A stretch of 64,000 nucleotides of DNA from CAVUEG01 sp963740525 (GTDB lineage Bacteria; Actinomycetota; Actinomycetes; Propionibacteriales; Nocardioidaceae). Below, piece after piece: positions 26,021 to 35,224 of the stretch (the stretch's first letter is position 1; every line of letters begins with the position of its first letter). Both the position numbers and the translations under genes were made by a program. Below the pieces are notes generated by a model, which was not told the DNA's origin, did not search any database, and worked only from the letters and a program-made list of their open reading frames with translations. The stretch spans positions 138,243 through 202,242 of the forward strand of contig CAVUEG010000011.1 in assembly GCA_963740525.1 (NCBI GenBank), read 5' to 3'.

Positions 26021-28630
26021 CTAGGTTGTGGCGATCGGCTCCCCATGTTCGACGAGGAACCCGCGGCGCCCGGCCTCGGCAGCGGCGTCGCGACGGTTCC
26101 CGACCCCGAGCTTGCCGAGCACCGAGGAGACGTGGTGGTCGACCGTTTTGGAGGTGATGAACAGGCGGCCCGCGATCTCGTCGTTGGTCGCACCGGTCGC
26201 CAGCTCGACGAGCACCTCGTGCTCCCGCGGCGTCAGGCCACACGGATGGGACCGGGTCGAGGCACGGACGCCCGCAGGCACCGCGGTCGCGCCCGCCTCC
26301 CTGAGACGGCGTCGCAGGAGTCCTGCTGTCGCCGTCGCTCCGAGGGCGTCGAACCTGGCAAGGGCCTCGCGCCAGTGCTGCTCGGTGGTCCCGTCGGCGA
26401 GGGTGAGCGCCGCGTCGTACGGGCAGCCGGCCTGGTCCCAGGCAGCCGTGGCAGCCTCGACGTCACCGCGCAGCTGGCTCGCGTAGGGCTCGCTCACCGA
26501 CACCGGCGGCGGCTCGAGACCCAGGCGTGCCAGCCAGGTTGCGGTCAGTCCTCGCGACGGAGGGTCGACCCGTGCGATCACAGCTGCCGCCGCGAGGGCC
26601 TCCTGCCGTGCCGCGTCGTCGTCTCCTTGGAGCCAGCGCGCCTCGGCCCGCGCGGTGTGGATGAGCACCGTGTACTGGGCCTCGTCGAGGGACCGCCCCA
26701 GCGCCAGGGCGGTGTCGAGATGGGTCCAGGCCCGCGGGTCGCCTCGCCGGGAGGCGATCCGGCCGAGCGTGATCCAGGTGCCGAGTCGGTTGACCGGCGA
26801 CAGGTTCGGCTTGCTCATCCGGGCCTCACCGGTCCTGACCGCCTCGTCCCAGCGTCCCGTCAGCTCGAGCACGGAGGTCTGCGCTCCCGCCAGGCAGTTG
26901 AGGTAGGTGGGCAGGTCGTGGCCCTCGCAGTACTCCACGGCCTCGCGGTAGACCCGTTCGGCGAGCGACAGTGACAGCTGAGTGACCGCCAGCGCCTGGA
27001 AGTTCGCGAACGCCCGTCCTGCGGCCCCGTGCACGCCGTTCTCCCTGGCCACGGCGAGCGCCTTCTCCATGTCGTCTCGCCACGGAAGGCCGGCCACGGC
27101 GCGGAGGCACGAGCGGGTGTCCAACGCGTCGCTGAGCACGTCCGGCACGTCCAGCCTCTCGGCGAGGGCGATCGCGGCGTCGGCCCGGGCGAGACCCTCC
27201 TCGACCTCGCCGTCGACCATGTCCAGCGCGGCGAGGCCCGCCAGCGCCCGCGCCAGCTCGGGGGAGGGGCCGAGCGGCTCGAGGATCGCCAGTCCGGCTC
27301 GGGAGGCCTCGATGGCCTCGGCTCCGCGACACTCGCGCCAGTGGCAGGTCCCCAGCATGCGCAGGGTGTCTGCCTCCCGCACCGGGTCTCCGATCGACCG
27401 CCAGAGCTCCAAGGCGGTCTGGCGGGACTCGAGGGCCTCCGCCCACCGGTCGAGCAGGCCGTACTCGGTGGAGAGCGAGTCGTTGAGCGCCGCCCGGGTC
27501 CGAGCGTCCGTGGCGGCACCGGCCCACCGCAGCACACGCTCGTATTGGGCGGCGGCCTCCGTGTGGGAGGCGAGCTCGACCGCCCGGTCGGCCGCGCGGG
27601 TGGCGTACAGCAGCACCGCCGCGGCGTCGGCGGCACCCTCGGCGTGGTGTGCCAGCCGGGCGTCGTCGTCGCAGCCGCTCGCCACGAGCGCGGCAAGCAC
27701 CCTCTCGTGCACCGGGGCGCCGCGGTGCGGTCTGACGTTGTCCTCCACGGCCAGGCGGGCGATCTCGTGACGGAACCTCAGGTGCGCGCCGTCCGCGACG
27801 AGGAGTCCGGAGTCCACGAGCTCGTCGAGGGCATCGGGCGGGGTGTCGACGACCCGCGACAGGAACGTCAGGTCGACCTTGCTGCCCAGCAGCGACGCCG
27901 CCTCGATCAGCTGCCTGGCTACCCGCGAGAGTCCACCCACCCGGCCGAGCACGGCGTCGCGGGCCGAGGACGGCAGGTCGCCCGAGGGGCGGCGCAGGAC
28001 CTCGGTGAGGAAGTAGGCGTTGCCGGCGGTGAGGTGGTGCAGCATTTCGGGTTCCAGACCGGATCCCGCCGACAGGGTCTCGACCGCTGCCCCGGTCAGC
28101 CGCGGCACGTCGACGCGGCGGGTGCTGCGCTCCGCGCCGAGTGCGGCGAGACAGGACCGCAGGGGGTGCTCGGGGCCGATCTCGTCGTCACGATAGGTGA
28201 CCAGCCCGAGCACCGGGGTCCGCCTGATGCGACGACCGACGAAGCGGAGGAGGTCGAGCGTGGCCTCGTCCGCCCAGTGCACGTCCTCGAAGACCAGGAC
28301 GGCGTACGGCGTGCAGTCGGCGACGTCGGCGAGCAGGGCCTGGAAGAGCGCCTCGCGGGTCTGGCCGGCGTTCACCGCGGCCAGGAGGTGGCCACCGAGA
28401 CCGGCCGCGATGTCCAGCAACGGGCCGAGGGGCCGGGGAGTCGAGAGCCGGTCGCTGGCGCCCCAGGCCCACCGTGCGTCGCCCTCGCGCTCCTCGAAGG
28501 CTTCGAGCAGAGCCGACTTGCCGACACCCGCCTCGCCCGAGACCAGGACCAGGCGGCCTTCACCATTGCGTGCGTCAGCGGCGTACTCGGCCAGAGCCGA
28601 GAGCTGCAGGTCGCGCTCGAGCAGGTTCAT
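26021..28630 (-). CDS. LAL-type LuxR-family regulator with AAA ATPase domain
   Basis: An 869-aa regulator. The N-terminal AAA/ATPase has Walker A VSGEAGVGKSALL (residues ~30-42) and Walker B VLVFEDVHWAD (~110-120). The middle (~340-700) is an alpha-helical TPR-like region. The C-terminus (~800-860) has a LuxR/GerE helix-turn-helix: LTPREHEVLVELATGATNDEIAGRLFITSKTVDHHVSSVLGKLGVGNRRDA. Large ATP-binding LuxR regulators usually activate adjacent genes on binding an inducer. The likely targets are the DUF4242 and secreted-protein genes just downstream. The effector is unknown. Confidence 0.92.
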   Translation of the reverse strand: MNLLERDLQLSALAEYAADARNGEGRLVLVSGEAGVGKSALLEAFEEREGDARWAWGASDRLSTPRPLGPLLDIAAGLGGHLLAAVNAGQTREALFQALLADVADCTPYAVLVFEDVHWADEATLDLLRFVGRRIRRTPVLGLVTYRDDEIGPEHPLRSCLAALGAERSTRRVDVPRLTGAAVETLSAGSGLEPEMLHHLTAGNAYFLTEVLRRPSGDLPSSARDAVLGRVGGLSRVARQLIEAASLLGSKVDLTFLSRVVDTPPDALDELVDSGLLVADGAHLRFRHEIARLAVEDNVRPHRGAPVHERVLAALVASGCDDDARLAHHAEGAADAAAVLLYATRAADRAVELASHTEAAAQYERVLRWAGAATDARTRAALNDSLSTEYGLLDRWAEALESRQTALELWRSIGDPVREADTLRMLGTCHWRECRGAEAIEASRAGLAILEPLGPSPELARALAGLAALDMVDGEVEEGLARADAAIALAERLDVPDVLSDALDTRSCLRAVAGLPWRDDMEKALAVARENGVHGAAGRAFANFQALAVTQLSLSLAERVYREAVEYCEGHDLPTYLNCLAGAQTSVLELTGRWDEAVRTGEARMSKPNLSPVNRLGTWITLGRIASRRGDPRAWTHLDTALALGRSLDEAQYTVLIHTARAEARWLQGDDDAARQEALAAAAVIARVDPPSRGLTATWLARLGLEPPPVSVSEPYASQLRGDVEAATAAWDQAGCPYDAALTLADGTTEQHWREALARFDALGATATAGLLRRRLREAGATAVPAGVRASTRSHPCGLTPREHEVLVELATGATNDEIAGRLFITSKTVDHHVSSVLGKLGVGNRRDAAAEAGRRGFLVEHGEPIATT

Positions 28631-28707
28631 TCTCGCGATTGTGCGCTTCGAAAGGGCAGTTCGAGAAGACTTTTCGGCAGGGCGGTCGTCGGTCCGCCGG
28701 AGCGGGA

Positions 28708-29205
28708 TCAGACCACTTGGCTCAGGAGACCGGTGTCGACGTCGTACATGAAGCCGCCGACGGGGACCCTCTCAGGGATCAGCGGATGGCTCCGGACTCG
28801 GCGTACATCGTCCTCGAGGGCTGCCCGCTGGTCCTCGACCACCCCGAAGCTCTGCCAGGACGCGTCCACGCCTGCCGACTCACCGACCCGCTGACGAAGC
28901 TCGTCCAGCGTCGAGGTGGCCATCGCGCACCGGGTGTGCGGCACCACCAGGATCCGCTTCACGCCGAGCAGGTGGACACCGAGCACGAGGGCCTCGAGGG
29001 CCGCCTCGGTGACCCGGCCGCCCGGGTTGCGGAAGATCTTGGCGTCGCCGGGGGAGAGGCCCAGCATGCCGAGCGGGTCGATCCGGGAGTCCATGCAGGT
29101 GACCAGGGCGATCCCGGCGTGGGCGACGCCGTCGAAGCCGCTCAGCGCGAAGGTGTCGGCGAAGGACCGGTTGGCGGTCAGGAGGTCGTCGAAGTGGGAC
29201 GTCAC
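28708..29205 (-). CDS. Beta-class carbonic anhydrase
   Basis: A 165-aa enzyme for CO2/bicarbonate interconversion. Zinc ligands are visible as Cys in VTCMDSRIDP, then His and Cys in VVPHTRCAM, with the Asp-Arg dyad in CMDSR. FRNPGGRVTEAALEALVLGVHLLGVKRILVV is the family core. It is short, like the actinobacterial/mycobacterial small beta-CAs. The GTG start at 29205 gives TSHFDDLLTANRSFADTF, a normal N-terminus. It lies 44 bp after the sucrase/ferredoxin-like gene and 77 bp before the LAL regulator on the same strand. Confidence 0.92.
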   Translation of the reverse strand: MTSHFDDLLTANRSFADTFALSGFDGVAHAGIALVTCMDSRIDPLGMLGLSPGDAKIFRNPGGRVTEAALEALVLGVHLLGVKRILVVPHTRCAMATSTLDELRQRVGESAGVDASWQSFGVVEDQRAALEDDVRRVRSHPLIPERVPVGGFMYDVDTGLLSQVV

Positions 29206-29249
29206 GATCCGAACGGTAGCGGAGCCGGTGGGCAGGAGGGACAACCCCC

Positions 29250-30176
29250 TCACCCATGGGTGAGGGAGACGACCCAGTAGTCGAACTCCTTCGGCGCCTT
29301 CCCGCAGGACTCGGCGCGGGGAGTGGGCGCCGGTCGCGTGCCGACGTCCACGGTCCAGCGCGCCCGTCCGTCGACCTGGACGGTGGCGACCCATCCCGGA
29401 GCCTGGTCCGTCTCCTTCGGGCGCACGTCGACCACGGTGACCGCCCCGAGGCGGCGTTCGTCGGTCTCCGACCTGACCGCGAGCTCGGCCACCTGGCCGG
29501 GGCCGGGCCAGGTCGACCGGCCCCGCAGCCCGGCCAGGTGCAGCAGACCCGCGTCCGCGTCGGTGAGCACCGAGGCAGCTGCCTCGGGTGAGAGCCTGCC
29601 GTGGAGGTACCCGGAGGGCAGGAGGACGCTGGTCGGCGCGAATCGGTGCCCCGAGGTGTGGGTCACCTCCCACACCCGACCGGGGTTCAGCTCGCCGACG
29701 GCCAGGGCGACCGGCCGTCCGCGCACCGCACAGCAGAGGTCACGGGTGCCGTTGGTGCACACCAGTAGGTGCGAGCGGTCGCTGGGGGACAGGACCGGGA
29801 GCGAACGGCGCACGGCCTCGCGGTCTCCGTCCTCCAACGCGGGCCAGTCCATGTCCAGCAGCACCGCGGGATCGCTCACGCGTCCCTCCAGGAGCCAGGC
29901 GGCTCCGGGCAGGGTGAAGGCGACCAGCACCGTGCGCTCGTCAGGCAGGTCTGCGTGCGGCCCGGGTGCCCGGATCAGGCAGGGCCGCACGGAGTGCCCG
30001 GCGGCGGCAGCCTCGATGGCCGCGCCGGTGACCGGGTCGAGGCGGCTCTGCGTGAACGCTTTCGGCCCCCAGGGGCCCGGCTGCTCCAGCGCGACCCACG
30101 CCAGTGCCTGCGGGGCACTGCCGATCTCCGGCTCGCCTGCCTCCAGCGCGCCGGTGCTGCACGGCCCGGCGGTCAT
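29250..30176 (-). CDS. Sucrase/ferredoxin-like (thioredoxin-like Fe-S) protein
   Basis: A 308-aa protein of the Suc_Fer-like family. Signatures are the opening PCSTGALEAGEPEIGSAPQALAWVALEQPGPWG, LVCTNGTRDLCCAVRGRPVA with cysteines at a likely [2Fe-2S] site, and EVTHTSGHRFAPTSVLLPSGYLHGRL with two histidines. This is the yeast Apd1-like arrangement of Cys and His ligands in a thioredoxin fold. The physiological role in bacteria is unclear. The ATG at 30176 overlaps the stop of the P55-like exporter gene (ATGA-type), so it is in the same operon. Confidence 0.85.
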   Translation of the reverse strand: MTAGPCSTGALEAGEPEIGSAPQALAWVALEQPGPWGPKAFTQSRLDPVTGAAIEAAAAGHSVRPCLIRAPGPHADLPDERTVLVAFTLPGAAWLLEGRVSDPAVLLDMDWPALEDGDREAVRRSLPVLSPSDRSHLLVCTNGTRDLCCAVRGRPVALAVGELNPGRVWEVTHTSGHRFAPTSVLLPSGYLHGRLSPEAAASVLTDADAGLLHLAGLRGRSTWPGPGQVAELAVRSETDERRLGAVTVVDVRPKETDQAPGWVATVQVDGRARWTVDVGTRPAPTPRAESCGKAPKEFDYWVVSLTHG

Positions 30177-31927
30177 CCGGCCTGCCGGAGGAGCTCGGCT
30201 GCGCCGAGGCCGCGGGTCCGGGCGCCACGGAAGAGCCACAGGGCCAGGACCGCGGCGACCACCGCGCACAGGGCGGCCCCGACGAAAACCGCCTCGAGCT
30301 CGGCGATCCCGGCACCCTTGAGTAGGTTGGTGTACGCCGTGCACTTGGTGACCCCGCCCGGACAGACCTGGCCGGGCGGTGGCAGGTCCACCTGGACCGC
30401 GTAGTAGCGGCGCAGCCCGATGGTCGTCAGGGCCGAGATCCCCACCAGCATCCCGACCATCCGGGCCACGACCACGAACGCGCTGGCCACCCCGTGCACG
30501 GCGTCGTCGGTGGAGGCCAGCAGCGCGGCGTTCACCGGGGCCAGCGCGAGGCCGAAGCCGAGCCCGCCCAGCATCAGCGGGACGGTGGCCACGGGCGAGG
30601 ACAGGCTGGTCAGACCCCACTGCGACATCCAGGCGAAACCGAGCGCCGCGAGGGCCATGCCGGCCGCGGCGACCACGCCGCTGGGCAGCAGGCGCGTGAG
30701 GAACCCTCCGGCGACGGCTCCGAGGGGCAGCGCGACCAGGAACCGCACCAGCACGAGGGCCGCGAGCAGCTGGGAGTCGGGGTAGACAGTGATCCGGGCG
30801 AAGATCGGGATGTCCACGAGCGCCGCGATCAGGGACGCTCCGACGAAGAAGCTCACCACGACTGCGCCCAGGGCCGGTCTCGCCCGGAGCGCCCCGTGCG
30901 GCACCAGCGGGGAGGCGGAGCGACGGTTGTGCAGCACGAAGAGGACCAGCGCGCCGGCCGCTCCGGCGAGGTACCAGGGGCCGGCGGGGCTGAAGACGGC
31001 GACCGCGGGGTCGGCGGTGGCGAACGCGAGGATCACCCCGCCCAGCGCGAGGGCGAGGAGCAGAGAGCCGAGCGGGTCGGCCCGGCGGGCGACGGCTCCC
31101 CAGCGGCGCATGTCGACCAGGGGACGCTCGGCGAGCCACAGGCGTACGACGAACCCGAGGGCGAGGACCACGCAGGCCACCCCGATCGGGGTCAGCCACC
31201 GGCCGTCCCCGGCGAACGGCACGAACGGCAGGCCGGAGGTCACGCCGGTCACGAGGGAGGCCGGCTGGAGCATCACCAGCGTCAGCGTGACCAGCGTGAG
31301 GAGCGCGAGGGCGGCACCGACGAGGTCGGGTCGCCTCCCCTCGTCGGCGGTCTCCTCGTCGCCGCGCAGGGCGGGGGAGGCGAGTGCCGCGGCCAGGACC
31401 AGACCGACCGCCAGGTTGATCCAGAAGATCTCCTCCCAGTCGGCGAGTGCCAGCACGACCGCGCCGTACAGGGGGCCGAGGACGCTTCCGAGCTCCTGCA
31501 CGGCGGAGACGATGCCCAGGGGAACCCCACGGCGCTCGGCGGGGTAGATGTCGGCGACCAGCGCCAGCGTGGCCGGCACCAGACCGCCACCGCCGACCCC
31601 CTGGAGGAAGCGGCCGCTCACCATGCTGGGCAGGTCGTAGGCCGCTGCGGTGACCAGGGAGCCGACCGAGAAGACGACGAGCGAGGCCACGAGCACGGGG
31701 ACCCGGCCGCGAAGGTCCGCGATCCGGCCGATCATCGGCAGCATGGCCACGTAGCCGAGCAGGAAGCCGGAGACGATCGGGGCGGCCCGCTGCAGCTCCT
31801 CGATGCTCAGCCCGACCGAGCTCATCATGTCGGGCAGGGCGAGCACGACCACGTAGGTGTCGGCTGCGGCGAAGGCGACCGCGACCGCCGCGAGGGCGAG
31901 CAGCAGTCGAGACCGCCGCCCGGTCAC
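30173..31927 (-). CDS. P55-like MFS exporter, 14 transmembrane segments
   Basis: A 584-aa MFS protein with the DHA2-like pattern of about fourteen helices: YVVVLALPDMMSSVGLSIEELQRAAPIVSGFLLGYVAMLPMIGRIADLRGRVPVL (motif A-like), RFLQGVGGGGLVPATLALVADIYPAERRG, and a long extracellular-type loop near the end (VQVDLPPPGQVCPGGVTKCTAYTNLLKGAG) with two cysteines, as in Mycobacterium P55 (Rv1410c). It directly follows lprG, from which it is translationally coupled (GTGA). In mycobacteria this pair exports triacylglycerides or lipid cargo to the outer layers. Transfer of that role here is inference. Confidence 0.85.
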   Translation of the reverse strand: MTGRRSRLLLALAAVAVAFAAADTYVVVLALPDMMSSVGLSIEELQRAAPIVSGFLLGYVAMLPMIGRIADLRGRVPVLVASLVVFSVGSLVTAAAYDLPSMVSGRFLQGVGGGGLVPATLALVADIYPAERRGVPLGIVSAVQELGSVLGPLYGAVVLALADWEEIFWINLAVGLVLAAALASPALRGDEETADEGRRPDLVGAALALLTLVTLTLVMLQPASLVTGVTSGLPFVPFAGDGRWLTPIGVACVVLALGFVVRLWLAERPLVDMRRWGAVARRADPLGSLLLALALGGVILAFATADPAVAVFSPAGPWYLAGAAGALVLFVLHNRRSASPLVPHGALRARPALGAVVVSFFVGASLIAALVDIPIFARITVYPDSQLLAALVLVRFLVALPLGAVAGGFLTRLLPSGVVAAAGMALAALGFAWMSQWGLTSLSSPVATVPLMLGGLGFGLALAPVNAALLASTDDAVHGVASAFVVVARMVGMLVGISALTTIGLRRYYAVQVDLPPPGQVCPGGVTKCTAYTNLLKGAGIAELEAVFVGAALCAVVAAVLALWLFRGARTRGLGAAELLRQAG

Positions 31928-32637
31928 GGGGCCGTGATCTCGAGCTGGGTGTCGTACTGGTCGAAGACGACCGTGTAGGTGACGTCGGGGGCCCTGGGAT
32001 AGAACGGACCGGTCAGCACCGCCTGGGCCAGCCGGTTGTCCTGGGTCAGCAGGAAGGACACGGTGAACGAGCCGTCGGCCCGAGCGCTGGGGATGATCGA
32101 GGACACCACGCTGCCGGGCACCGTGGCGTCGTAGGACCGGAGGACGTCGGCGCCGTCACGCACCTGCGGCCCCTCGTTGACGTCGGTGGCTGCGGTGAGC
32201 AGGGACGACAGCCCCGTGGTGCGGCTCATCAGCGCGGCGGGGTCGGGGGCTCCGTAGTCGCCGGGGTTGATCGGGGCGAACTGCGTCGTGAACGGAAGCT
32301 TCGCGTGGACCGTGCCGTCCACGGAGACCACGGGCACCACCGCGGTCAGGCCGCCGGTGGCGACCTTGATGTTGCCCTTGTACGCCGGGGCGTGGGTGGC
32401 GATCCCGTCGGCGTCGATGATCCCGGAGACTCCAGGGGGGAGCTTGGTGACCCGCAGCACCACGTGCAGGCCCGAGGTCTGGTCGAGGGTCTTCTTGGCT
32501 GCGGCCAGGGTCTGCTCGGGAGTGCCGTCGGCCGTGTCGGCCGAGCCGCTGCAGGCGGCCAGTCCCCAGGCCAGGGTCGCGGCCAGGAGCACCCGAGGGA
32601 CGACCCGTCTGCGGCGGCTGACGGGGGAGCGGCTCAT
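31924..32637 (-). CDS. lprG: LprG-like lipoprotein (LppX/LprAFG family)
   Basis: A 237-aa lipoprotein. The signal peptide ends in a lipobox LAAC (Cys29). The mature part has the LppX_LprAFG pattern: LAAAKKTLDQTSGLHVVLRVTKLPPGVSGIIDADGIATHAPAYKGNIKVATGGLTAVVPVVSVDGTVHAKLPF...FAPINPGDYGAPDPAALM. This family folds as a half beta-barrel with a lipid-binding cavity. The start at 32637 has GAGGGTGAGC upstream. It begins 4 bp after the topoisomerase A stop and overlaps the P55-like gene, reproducing the Rv1411c-Rv1410c order. Confidence 0.88.
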   Translation of the reverse strand: MSRSPVSRRRRVVPRVLLAATLAWGLAACSGSADTADGTPEQTLAAAKKTLDQTSGLHVVLRVTKLPPGVSGIIDADGIATHAPAYKGNIKVATGGLTAVVPVVSVDGTVHAKLPFTTQFAPINPGDYGAPDPAALMSRTTGLSSLLTAATDVNEGPQVRDGADVLRSYDATVPGSVVSSIIPSARADGSFTVSFLLTQDNRLAQAVLTGPFYPRAPDVTYTVVFDQYDTQLEITAP

Positions 32638-32641
32638 GTGC

Positions 32642-35119
32642 TCACCCTCCCAGCCCGGCCAGCAGGGTCGCGACCGGGCTGGCGCAGGCGGAGATCGGCT
32701 GCGACCCGGGGACCCCGGAGCCGTCGCGACGGCCGGTCGCCTCGGGGAGGTCCACCGGGCCACCACTGGCGGCGGCGGCCCGAGCCGGCCCAGGACCTGC
32801 CCAGGCGAAGACGAGGGTGTCCTCCCCCTTGAGGAAGCGATGGCAGCGCACCCCGCCGGTGCCCCGGCCCTTGGGTGGGTACTCGCTGAAGGGCGTCACC
32901 TTGACGGCGCCGGGCTCGGTGCCGGGCAGCGCGGTCGAGGACCCGGAGGCGGTCACGACGACTGCATCGACAGCGTCGCCTGTGTCGAAGGCCGTGAACG
33001 AGGCGACCGACTCACCGGCCGACAGCCGGACCCCGGCGATACCGCCGCCCGCCCGGCCCTGGGGTCGCACGCCGCCGGCAGCGAAGTGCAGGAGCTGGGC
33101 GTCGGTGGTGATGAAGCACAGGGTCTCACTGCCGGAGCGCAGGTCCACGGCGCCCACGACCTCGTCGCCGTCGGCGAGCCCGATCACCTCCCAGGCGTCC
33201 CGGTTGGAAAGGAGCTCCGGCTTGACCCGCTTGACGACGCCCTGGCGCGTGCCCAGGGCCAGGCCCGGCACGTCGGGATCGAGCGCGCAGAGCGTCAGCA
33301 CCCTCTCGCCGGTCTCGAGCGGGAGGAACTCGCTCACAGGGGCCCCACCCTGCAGGTGCGGCTCATTGGCGGTGACCGGCAGGGTCGGGAGGTCCAGGGC
33401 GTCCAGCTTGATCAGCCGTCCGGCCGTGGTGACCGCGCCGACCTGGCCGCGTGCGGTGGTGCGGACCGCGGCGACGATCGCGTCGTGCTTGCCACGCGCC
33501 CCGCCCGAGCCCGGAGCCTCGGTGGTGGTGGTGCGCGCGAGCAGCCCGGAGGACGAGAGGTAGACGAAGCACGGATCGTCGGCGACCTCGAGCGGCACCG
33601 CCGAGGTGACCTGCTGGCCCGCCGCCTCGAGCAGCACGGTGCGGCGCGGGGTGCCGTAGGTCTTGGCGACGTCGGCGAGCTCGTCGGAGACGACCTTGCG
33701 GAGGAGCTTCTCGTCCTCGAGGATCGCGTCGAGCAGCTCGATGGTGCGCTCCAGCTCGCCCTTCTCCTTGTCCAGCTCGAGCTTGGAGAACCTCGTCAGG
33801 CGGCGCAGCGGCATGTCCAGGATGTAGTTCGCCTGGATCTCACTGAGGTCGAAGACCTCGATCAGACGCGCCCGGGCCTGCTCGGAGTTGTCGCTGGCCC
33901 GGATCAGCTGGATCACCTCGTCGATGTCGAGGATGGCGACGAGCAGCCCGTCGACGAGATGCAGTCGCTCGGCGGCCTTCTTGCGGCGGTGCACGGAGCG
34001 GCGTCGTACGACGTCGAAGCGGTGGGCGATGAAGACCTCGAGCATCTCCTTGAGCCCGAGGGTGCGCGGCTGTCCCTCGACGAGGGCGACGGCGTTGATG
34101 CCGAACGAGTCCTCCATCGGGGTCTGCCGGTAGAGCTGTTCGAGGAGCGCCTCGGGGTGGAACCCGTTCTTGACCTCGATGACCAGGCGCAGGCCCTTCT
34201 CCCGGTCGGTGAGGTCCTTGACGTCGGAGATTCCCTGGAGCTTCTTGCCCTGGACCAGCACCTTGATCCGTTCGATCACCTTCTCGGGACCGACGCCGTA
34301 GGGAAGCTCGGTGACCACGATTCCCTTGCGGCGGGGGGTCACGCTCTCGACCCTTGCGGTGGCCCGCATCTTGAAGCTGCCCCGACCGGTCTCGTACGCG
34401 TCACGGATGCCCTCGAGGCCGACGATCTTGCCGCCGGTCGGCAGATCCGGGCCGGGTATGAACCGCATGAGGTCGTCCACCGAGGCACCGGGGTGGGTGA
34501 TCAGGTGCCGCACCGCCTGGACGACCTCCACGAGGTTGTGCGGGGGGATGTTGGTCGCCATCCCGACGGCGATGCCGGTCGCACCGTTGACGATGAGGTA
34601 GGGGATCGCCGAGGGCAGGACGACCGGCTCGAGCTCACGGCTGTCGTAGTTGGGCTTGAAGTCGACGGTGTCCTCTTCGATGGAGACCGTCATGGCCGTC
34701 GCGGCAGGCTGCATCCGGCACTCGGTGTACCGCATGGCGGCCGGCGGGTCGTCGGGGGAGCCGAAGTTCCCGTGCCCGTCGATCATCGGCAGCCGCATGG
34801 ACCAGGGCTGGACCATCCGGACCAGTGCGTCGTAGATCGCGCTGTCGCCGTGGGGGTGCAGCCGGCCCATCACCTCACCGACGACGCGCGCACTCTTGAC
34901 GTGGCCGCGGTCGGGCCGCAGGTTCATCTCGGACATCGTGTAGAGGATCCGACGCTGGACCGGCTTGAGCCCGTCCTTGGCGTCGGGGAGCGCCCGGCTG
35001 TAGATCACCGAGTAGGCGTACTCGAGGAAGCTGGCGCGCATCTCGTCGCCGACGTCGATGTCGAGGATGTGCTCCTCGAAGTCCTCGGGAAGGGGAGGTT
35101 GACGGGTGCCGCGTGCCAT
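32642..35119 (-). CDS. parC: Type IIA DNA topoisomerase, subunit A (ParC/GyrA-like)
   Basis: An 825-aa cleavage subunit. The winged-helix core has SVIYSRALPDAKDGLKPVQRRILY, GRLHPHGDSAIYDALVRM (quinolone-pocket region; Ser93, Asp97) and the active-site tyrosine in AAMRYTECRM (Tyr131). The remaining ~330 residues form a beta-pinwheel-like C-terminal domain with repeats such as GGGIAGVRL and PPKGRGTGGVRCHRF. MARGTRQPPLPEDF (35119) is chosen as start; an upstream in-frame ATG (35194) would add an unconserved stretch. It pairs with the subunit at 23059. Divergent from the GNAT-synthetase gene across 105 bp. Confidence 0.93.
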   Translation of the reverse strand: MARGTRQPPLPEDFEEHILDIDVGDEMRASFLEYAYSVIYSRALPDAKDGLKPVQRRILYTMSEMNLRPDRGHVKSARVVGEVMGRLHPHGDSAIYDALVRMVQPWSMRLPMIDGHGNFGSPDDPPAAMRYTECRMQPAATAMTVSIEEDTVDFKPNYDSRELEPVVLPSAIPYLIVNGATGIAVGMATNIPPHNLVEVVQAVRHLITHPGASVDDLMRFIPGPDLPTGGKIVGLEGIRDAYETGRGSFKMRATARVESVTPRRKGIVVTELPYGVGPEKVIERIKVLVQGKKLQGISDVKDLTDREKGLRLVIEVKNGFHPEALLEQLYRQTPMEDSFGINAVALVEGQPRTLGLKEMLEVFIAHRFDVVRRRSVHRRKKAAERLHLVDGLLVAILDIDEVIQLIRASDNSEQARARLIEVFDLSEIQANYILDMPLRRLTRFSKLELDKEKGELERTIELLDAILEDEKLLRKVVSDELADVAKTYGTPRRTVLLEAAGQQVTSAVPLEVADDPCFVYLSSSGLLARTTTTEAPGSGGARGKHDAIVAAVRTTARGQVGAVTTAGRLIKLDALDLPTLPVTANEPHLQGGAPVSEFLPLETGERVLTLCALDPDVPGLALGTRQGVVKRVKPELLSNRDAWEVIGLADGDEVVGAVDLRSGSETLCFITTDAQLLHFAAGGVRPQGRAGGGIAGVRLSAGESVASFTAFDTGDAVDAVVVTASGSSTALPGTEPGAVKVTPFSEYPPKGRGTGGVRCHRFLKGEDTLVFAWAGPGPARAAAASGGPVDLPEATGRRDGSGVPGSQPISACASPVATLLAGLGG

Positions 35120-35224
35120 GCGGCCATTCTCACCCGACCAGCCCCCTGGTTCGCAGCGGGGCACGCCGGACCCCGGTGTGGTCATCGGTGTCATGCATCA
35201 CCGGGACCCGATAGATTCGCCGCT

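Noticed and set aside
30494..31978. A ~490-codon open frame antisense to the P55-like exporter
   Set aside because: Highly repetitive Gly/Arg/Glu/His product with no domain; it is the usual shadow of a high-GC membrane protein gene.
32267..35224. An upstream in-frame extension of the GNAT-synthetase gene across the topoisomerase A gene
   Set aside because: It overlaps a whole conserved gene on the other strand; GTG 35225 with a TAGATT box is the sensible start.
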